Shown one piece after another: positions 6,417-9,096 of a DNA stretch of 9,096 nt. Position 1 is the first letter of the stretch; each line of letters starts with the position of its first letter. Source of the DNA: Desulfurococcales archaeon (GTDB taxonomy: Archaea; Thermoproteota; Thermoprotei_A; Sulfolobales; Ignicoccaceae); NCBI GenBank assembly GCA_015521275.1, contig WAOJ01000006.1:1-9096 (forward strand), read 5' to 3'. A program made the position numbers and the translations under genes. A model generated the notes under the pieces. The model saw only the letters and a program-made list of their open reading frames with translations, had not been told where the DNA came from and did no database searches.

Positions 6417-7891
6417 GGCGAGCACCCCCTCAACTGTTCTATCAGCGTTCTCAGTTCGTTCCAAGAACTTACCTTAACGAAACCATCGCCCTCATCCTTG
6501 AGCAACAAGCCGTCTATTGATACGGCGTCGAAAGGTACCTCACAGATCTGCACGCCTTCCTCGTTCAGCTTTTCGTCTATATCTGCCCAGTCAAAGACGA
6601 ACTTGTCCAACCTCTTCAGCTCTTCTCGCTTATACAGATAGGCTAAGATGGGCAACGTCAGCAAAAAGTAAGTTATTATTGCAATAAGGGGCTTGGACAC
6701 GATTAATGCGAGAAACTCGACGATAAGTGAGAGGAGCGCTGTGGCTGCGAGCTTCCACGCGCGCTCAGCTAGAGCTTTGGCCATTACAAACGAAACTATC
6801 GCGGTCGCAACATAAATTGCTATTATGCCGGCTTTAGTGCTTAAGAACGGGTAACCGTAGTAAGCCTTTAACAACATCACGATAATAGAGGAAATAGCCA
6901 AGAGCATTATCAATACTTCAAATTTCAGCATTATGAGGGATGAGGTCAAGACCCTCAAAGCCTTATCGCTGCCAGGTTTCCCGGAGAGTTCTCTCAAGTA
7001 CTTTAATTCGAGCTTCTCCTTCATTATTGAGAACTTATGCAATGCCAAATTTTTTAACTTTTCAAGCTCCGCTTCTAGCTTCGAAATCGTTTGTTCGCAG
7101 CTGGCCTTCAAATCGTTAAGTTTAGCCTCTAGATCAGCTACGTTCGAATTAATGCTATTAAGCTTGGACTCGAGGTTGTCGATGTCCTCTTCCACTCCAT
7201 CCGCCCAAGCCTTAAAGAACGAGGCGATGCCAAATCCTATAATTGCAATGATAAGCCCTAAAACGAACAAAGCCGCGCCCTCCTCAGCGCCGCCGAGGGC
7301 GCCGAGTATCCCGATCCCCATCAATAACGCTCCTATGCTCCCGACCACATTGAAGAAGCCCTCTACGGACCTGAGGGTTGACTCTAAACCCTCCAAGCTG
7401 TTTATCTGTCCTTGGATGGAGGAGGCCTTGCCCTTTAAGCTTTCAATCTTCGAAGAGTACTTCGAGATCTCCTCGTTACAATGTTCCTCCGTAACGCGTA
7501 ATTCGTTCACGACGTTGTATGTCATCGTATTAATCATCTTGACTTTATCTAGGTCCAGTAGAAGCTCAACGTAATCGTGTACGAACGAATAGTGTATCTT
7601 GTTAAAGGTGCCAGTTCTTACCAATAAGAAGGATAACAGCGCCAGTGCAGCAAATAGGACCGAGGAGAGGGCCCCTAGCTTGTACGTCTTTATGTTCTCC
7701 TTAGCTCTCCTAGCTTCTTCTATCTTTAGCTTGATGTGCTCTATAAGGGTCGGCGATACGAAAACTCGTGCCTTACCGTACTTCATGGAGACCCTCGCCA
7801 GCTCCAAATCTTCTTTGAGCAACACCATCTCAACAGAGCCGTCTCTTATGGACTTGAGTACGTAGTCCTTGGAAATCCCTTCAGTGACCAT
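6413..7891 (-). CDS. Polytopic membrane protein with two coiled coils flanking a glycine-rich hairpin
   Basis: A 492-residue protein, first gene of the operon, not recognised as a named family. A soluble N-terminal region (1-70) ends in basic residues before hydrophobic segment 1 (72-91). A coiled coil (about 133-178) leads to a glycine-rich hydrophobic hairpin (181-200 and 204-226; GSIGALLMGIGILGALGG at 184-201), then a second coiled coil (about 232-300). Four further segments follow (about 316-341, 353-375, 380-398, 400-419) and a charged soluble tail (421-492). The basic flank before segment 1 suggests a cytoplasmic N-terminus, but the side of the later loops is uncertain. The ATG at 7891 lies close to the predicted transcription start, so the messenger is nearly leaderless. 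Its stop overlaps the kinase start, so the two are probably made together; a role as sensor, anchor or target of the kinase is inferred. Confidence 0.93.
   Translation of the reverse strand: MVTEGISKDYVLKSIRDGSVEMVLLKEDLELARVSMKYGKARVFVSPTLIEHIKLKIEEARRAKENIKTYKLGALSSVLFAALALLSFLLVRTGTFNKIHYSFVHDYVELLLDLDKVKMINTMTYNVVNELRVTEEHCNEEISKYSSKIESLKGKASSIQGQINSLEGLESTLRSVEGFFNVVGSIGALLMGIGILGALGGAEEGAALFVLGLIIAIIGFGIASFFKAWADGVEEDIDNLESKLNSINSNVADLEAKLNDLKASCEQTISKLEAELEKLKNLALHKFSIMKEKLELKYLRELSGKPGSDKALRVLTSSLIMLKFEVLIMLLAISSIIVMLLKAYYGYPFLSTKAGIIAIYVATAIVSFVMAKALAERAWKLAATALLSLIVEFLALIVSKPLIAIITYFLLTLPILAYLYKREELKRLDKFVFDWADIDEKLNEEGVQICEVPFDAVSIDGLLLKDEGDGFVKVSSWNELRTLIEQLRGCSP
6423..6429 (-). 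promoter_or_regulatory. Shine-Dalgarno that decides the kinase start
   Basis: GGGGGTG on the minus strand differs by one base from the archaeal GGAGGTG and stands six bases (CTCGCC) before TTG 6416-6414. That TTG overlaps the TGA stop of the preceding gene as TTGA, the usual coupled arrangement. The ATG at 6464 lacks such support. Confidence 0.65.
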
Positions 7892-7917
7892 TTGTATCCA
7901 TGAAAGATACTAATAAG

Positions 7918-7925
7918 AATAAAAG
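7918..7925 (-). promoter_or_regulatory. Likely TATA box of the four-gene operon
   Basis: On the minus strand CTTTTATT is centred about 30 bases before the ATG at 7891. With the usual archaeal spacing of about 26 bases this gives transcription starting near 7895, a leader of about four bases, which agrees with the absence of a Shine-Dalgarno before this first gene. Confidence 0.55.
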
Positions 7926-7955
7926 TGTATCGATCCTTGAGAAGCCATTACCGTT

Positions 7956-7995
7956 TATTCAGCGTGAGCGCGCCAACGGGGAAGGCGTTTCTGAA
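7956..7995. repeat. Nested dyad in the divergent promoter region
   Basis: TTCAG (7958-7962) and CTGAA (7991-7995) enclose CGCC (7971-7974) and GGCG (7984-7987). The dyad sits between the two opposed TATA boxes, where an operator for both transcription units could lie. The arms are short, so it may be chance. Confidence 0.2.
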
Positions 7996-8010
7996 AGACA
8001 CTTAGTTACC

Positions 8011-8019
8011 CTTAAAATA
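8011..8019 (+). promoter_or_regulatory. Likely TATA box of the divergent FHA gene
   Basis: CTTAAAATA is centred near 8015, predicting a start of transcription near 8041 and a leader of about 11 bases before TTG 8052. No Shine-Dalgarno stands before the TTG, in keeping with a very short leader. Confidence 0.5.
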
Positions 8020-8051
8020 AGAGGGAACTTGAATAAGGCGGGCTTTATCCG

Positions 8052-8726
8052 TTGAAGGTAAGGCTTGTATACTCTTCCGGCAAGGGGGTAGCTCTAGAAA
8101 CGCCGTTCTTCGTGGGCAGGGTTCCGGGAAGCGAAGATGTAGCAGTGTTTAAGGTCAAGGGGGACCCCGGCACAGAGAGGCTCCCTTGCTCCGGCAATTT
8201 TGAAGTTCTCGACGTGATAGGGAAAGACTTGAAGGTCAGTAGGTGTCACGTGAGGGTCTTGGAAGATGAGGGCTCCTTGCTCATAGTCGACCACGGCCCC
8301 CTGGGCAAGGGCTCTACCAACGGCACATCAGTGGGGGGTTATGGAACCTTAACAAAGGGTGGAATCGTCAAGGTAAGGGATTTCGCTGTCGTATCCATTC
8401 CATCTTCGGAACCCAGCATAACGTTCGTAATTTACCCGTTGGAAACCGAGGTGCCTTATACGAGGATCATCGATCGCATATACATGTTCCGTAAGGAGCT
8501 GACCTCGACCTCGAGTCCTACCAAAATAATAAAGATAACGGAGGAGATAAGGTCATACATGGAAGTTATCCTCAAGCACGAGGAAAGTGAACGCTTAGCG
8601 GGGCTGATTGAAGAAATGATGAAAGAGCTGGACGACGCTTTAACGCATAAGCTACCCCCTATGACCATAAAGGTCTTAGTGGAGAAGCACTTGGACAAGC
8701 TGTGGAACGCCTTGTTCGGCATATAG
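8052..8726 (+). CDS. FHA-domain protein with C-terminal helical domain (divergent copy)
   Basis: A 224-residue forkhead-associated protein. The only start after the in-frame TAA at 8034 is TTG 8052. The FHA domain (about 1-130) has VGR (21-23), VSRCH (62-66) and GSTNGT (87-92), so the phosphothreonine-binding residues are kept; a four-residue insertion (PLGK, 83-86) lengthens the loop before STNG, and the usual VNG is VGG. Residues 135-224 are helical and acidic/basic, with no membrane segment. They resemble the tail of the operon FHA protein in size, in position after the FHA fold and in a closing motif with proline followed by a helix (LPPMTIKVLVEKHLDKLWNA against PSPIALKRALSDFLISLL), so the two genes are probably old duplicates. 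It is transcribed away from the kinase operon from the shared 160-bp region. It is expected to be a cytosolic reader of the kinase's phosphorylation. Confidence 0.94.
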   Translation: MKVRLVYSSGKGVALETPFFVGRVPGSEDVAVFKVKGDPGTERLPCSGNFEVLDVIGKDLKVSRCHVRVLEDEGSLLIVDHGPLGKGSTNGTSVGGYGTLTKGGIVKVRDFAVVSIPSSEPSITFVIYPLETEVPYTRIIDRIYMFRKELTSTSSPTKIIKITEEIRSYMEVILKHEESERLAGLIEEMMKELDDALTHKLPPMTIKVLVEKHLDKLWNALFGI

Positions 8727-8757
8727 CTCCTTAAGACGAGACGGGTTATACGATGAA

Positions 8758-8808
8758 ACCTTGACCAAAAGTTCTAAAAACTTTCCAAGGCCTTGCAACG
8801 GTCAACGT
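8758..8808 (+). repeat. Nested inverted repeats after the FHA gene
   Basis: An outer stem TTGACC (8761-8766) with GGTCAA (8800-8805), extended by AC/GT across a C-C mismatch, encloses AAAGTT/AACTTT (8768-8773, 8779-8784) and the perfect palindrome CAAGGCCTTG (8786-8795). It could be a transcription end, a structured RNA or a binding site. CCTTG at 8759-8763 could pair with CAAGG at 8786-8790 as an alternative fold. Confidence 0.45.
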
Positions 8809-8883
8809 CTAATCTCTAAAGCTAGGGGTGAACGGCTTTGGGAGAAGGCTAGGAACTCCTCCTACGCGAGGAGCTGATAAATC

Positions 8884-8891
8884 AAAATTTA
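8884..8891 (+). promoter_or_regulatory. Possible TATA box of the PaREP1-like gene
   Basis: AAAATTTA is centred about 26 bases before TTG 8914, the distance expected for a leaderless archaeal transcript. No Shine-Dalgarno is seen before that TTG. Confidence 0.4.
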
Positions 8892-8913
8892 CCAACGTAT
8901 ACGGGCACCGACT

Positions 8914-9096
8914 TTGGCCTCTGTATTGGACAAGCCCTTACCCAAAGAAGACTTGAAGGAATTGATTAAGCTCAAGCTCAAGGAAGCTTTGGTTGAGTCC
9001 AAGCTATCCTTAGAATACTTGGAAAAAGGAATAGTTAGGAATGCATCTGGAAAAGCGTTCCAAGCTTGGAAGGCCTTGATTTCTGCTCTAATAGCC
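8914..9096 (+). CDS. PaREP1-family protein, N-terminal part (runs off the window)
   Basis: The first 61 residues of a protein cut by the right edge. After the in-frame TAA at 8878 the first start is TTG 8914; TTG 8926 is the alternative. The segment is two helices, KEDLKELIKLKLKEALVESK and then SLEYLEKGIVRNASGKAF followed by QAWKALISALIA. The RNAxGKAFQAWKAL pattern is characteristic of the PaREP1 family, abundant and often multi-copy in Thermoprotei. From memory these small helical proteins fall near the HEPN/nucleotidyltransferase-partner helical folds; their cellular role is not settled. No link to the kinase locus is evident beyond closeness. Confidence 0.75.
   Translation, partial: MASVLDKPLPKEDLKELIKLKLKEALVESKLSLEYLEKGIVRNASGKAFQAWKALISALIA

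Larger units (their letters stand above)
8727..8913. other. Intergenic region with inverted repeats, no gene seen
   Basis: Between the FHA gene and the PaREP1-like gene no coding frame is convincing. The left half holds nested inverted repeats (listed separately). The right half has a small stem, CTCCT (8859-8863) with AGGAG (8869-8873), then AAAATTTA (8884-8891), which is placed about 26 bases before TTG 8914 and may be the TATA box of a leaderless message. Confidence 0.5.

Noticed and set aside
2773..7865. Long plus-strand open frames opposite the kinase and membrane protein genes, including one at 6933-7574
   Set aside because: They are antisense shadows: Ser/Pro-rich compositions mirror Lys/Glu-rich codons of the minus-strand genes, whose motifs are clear.
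8826..8880. Possible C/D box small RNA (GTGAACG near 8828, CTGA at 8874-8877)
   Set aside because: The C box matches RTGATGA poorly and no internal D'/C' boxes are present.
8828..8959. Small frame starting at GTG 8828 of about 43 codons
   Set aside because: It overlaps the better supported PaREP1-like gene in another frame, and its composition (many Pro, Trp, Arg) looks like an out-of-frame reading.
1..9096. CRISPR arrays, tRNA or rRNA genes, insertion sequences
   Set aside because: No regularly spaced direct repeats, no cloverleaf with the conserved GGTTCRA arm, and no transposase-like protein or terminal inverted repeats were seen on reading both strands.

Overview
The window looks like chromosomal DNA of a hyperthermophilic archaeon of the Thermoprotei (Crenarchaeota/Thermoproteota). 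The signs are heavy use of AGG, ATA and AAG codons, at least three TTG start codons, Shine-Dalgarno sequences of the archaeal GGGGGTG/GGAGG kind, TATA-like boxes placed for very short leaders, many Lys/Glu-rich proteins with scattered cysteines, and a C-terminal-window gene of the PaREP1 family, which is typical of this group. An order such as Desulfurococcales is only a guess.

Layout. Positions 1-198 hold upstream regulatory or spacer DNA. A plus-strand gene (199-1698) encodes a 499-residue orphan protein with a coiled coil, an alpha/beta region and a C-terminal winged-helix-like segment. Its stop codon abuts, tail to tail with no spacer, the stop of a four-gene minus-strand operon. In transcription order the operon runs: a seven-segment membrane protein with two coiled coils (7891-6413); a very large soluble protein with tandem beta-rich repeats, a Cys-rich helical middle and a C-terminal Hanks-type protein kinase (6416-2838); an FHA-domain protein (2828-2253); and a small two-helix membrane protein with a Cys-rich tail (2205-1699). 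The first two overlap in a TTGA start/stop, the second and third are 9 bp apart, and the third and fourth are 47 bp apart. Across a 160-bp divergent promoter region lies a second FHA protein (8052-8726), a likely paralogue of the first, sharing the FHA plus C-terminal helical-domain layout. A 187-bp intergenic region with nested inverted repeats follows, then a PaREP1-family gene runs off the right edge.

How it may work. A kinase that phosphorylates Ser/Thr, two phosphothreonine-reading FHA adaptors and two membrane proteins form a compact, dedicated phospho-signalling locus. The inferred model is that the membrane proteins sense or execute at the membrane, the kinase is activated or tethered through its repeat and helical regions, and the FHA proteins bind the phosphorylated kinase or membrane protein. 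I see no phosphatase, von Willebrand A protein or transcription factor clearly tied to the locus within the window. The kinase and FHA assignments rest on clear motifs; the joint function is inference.
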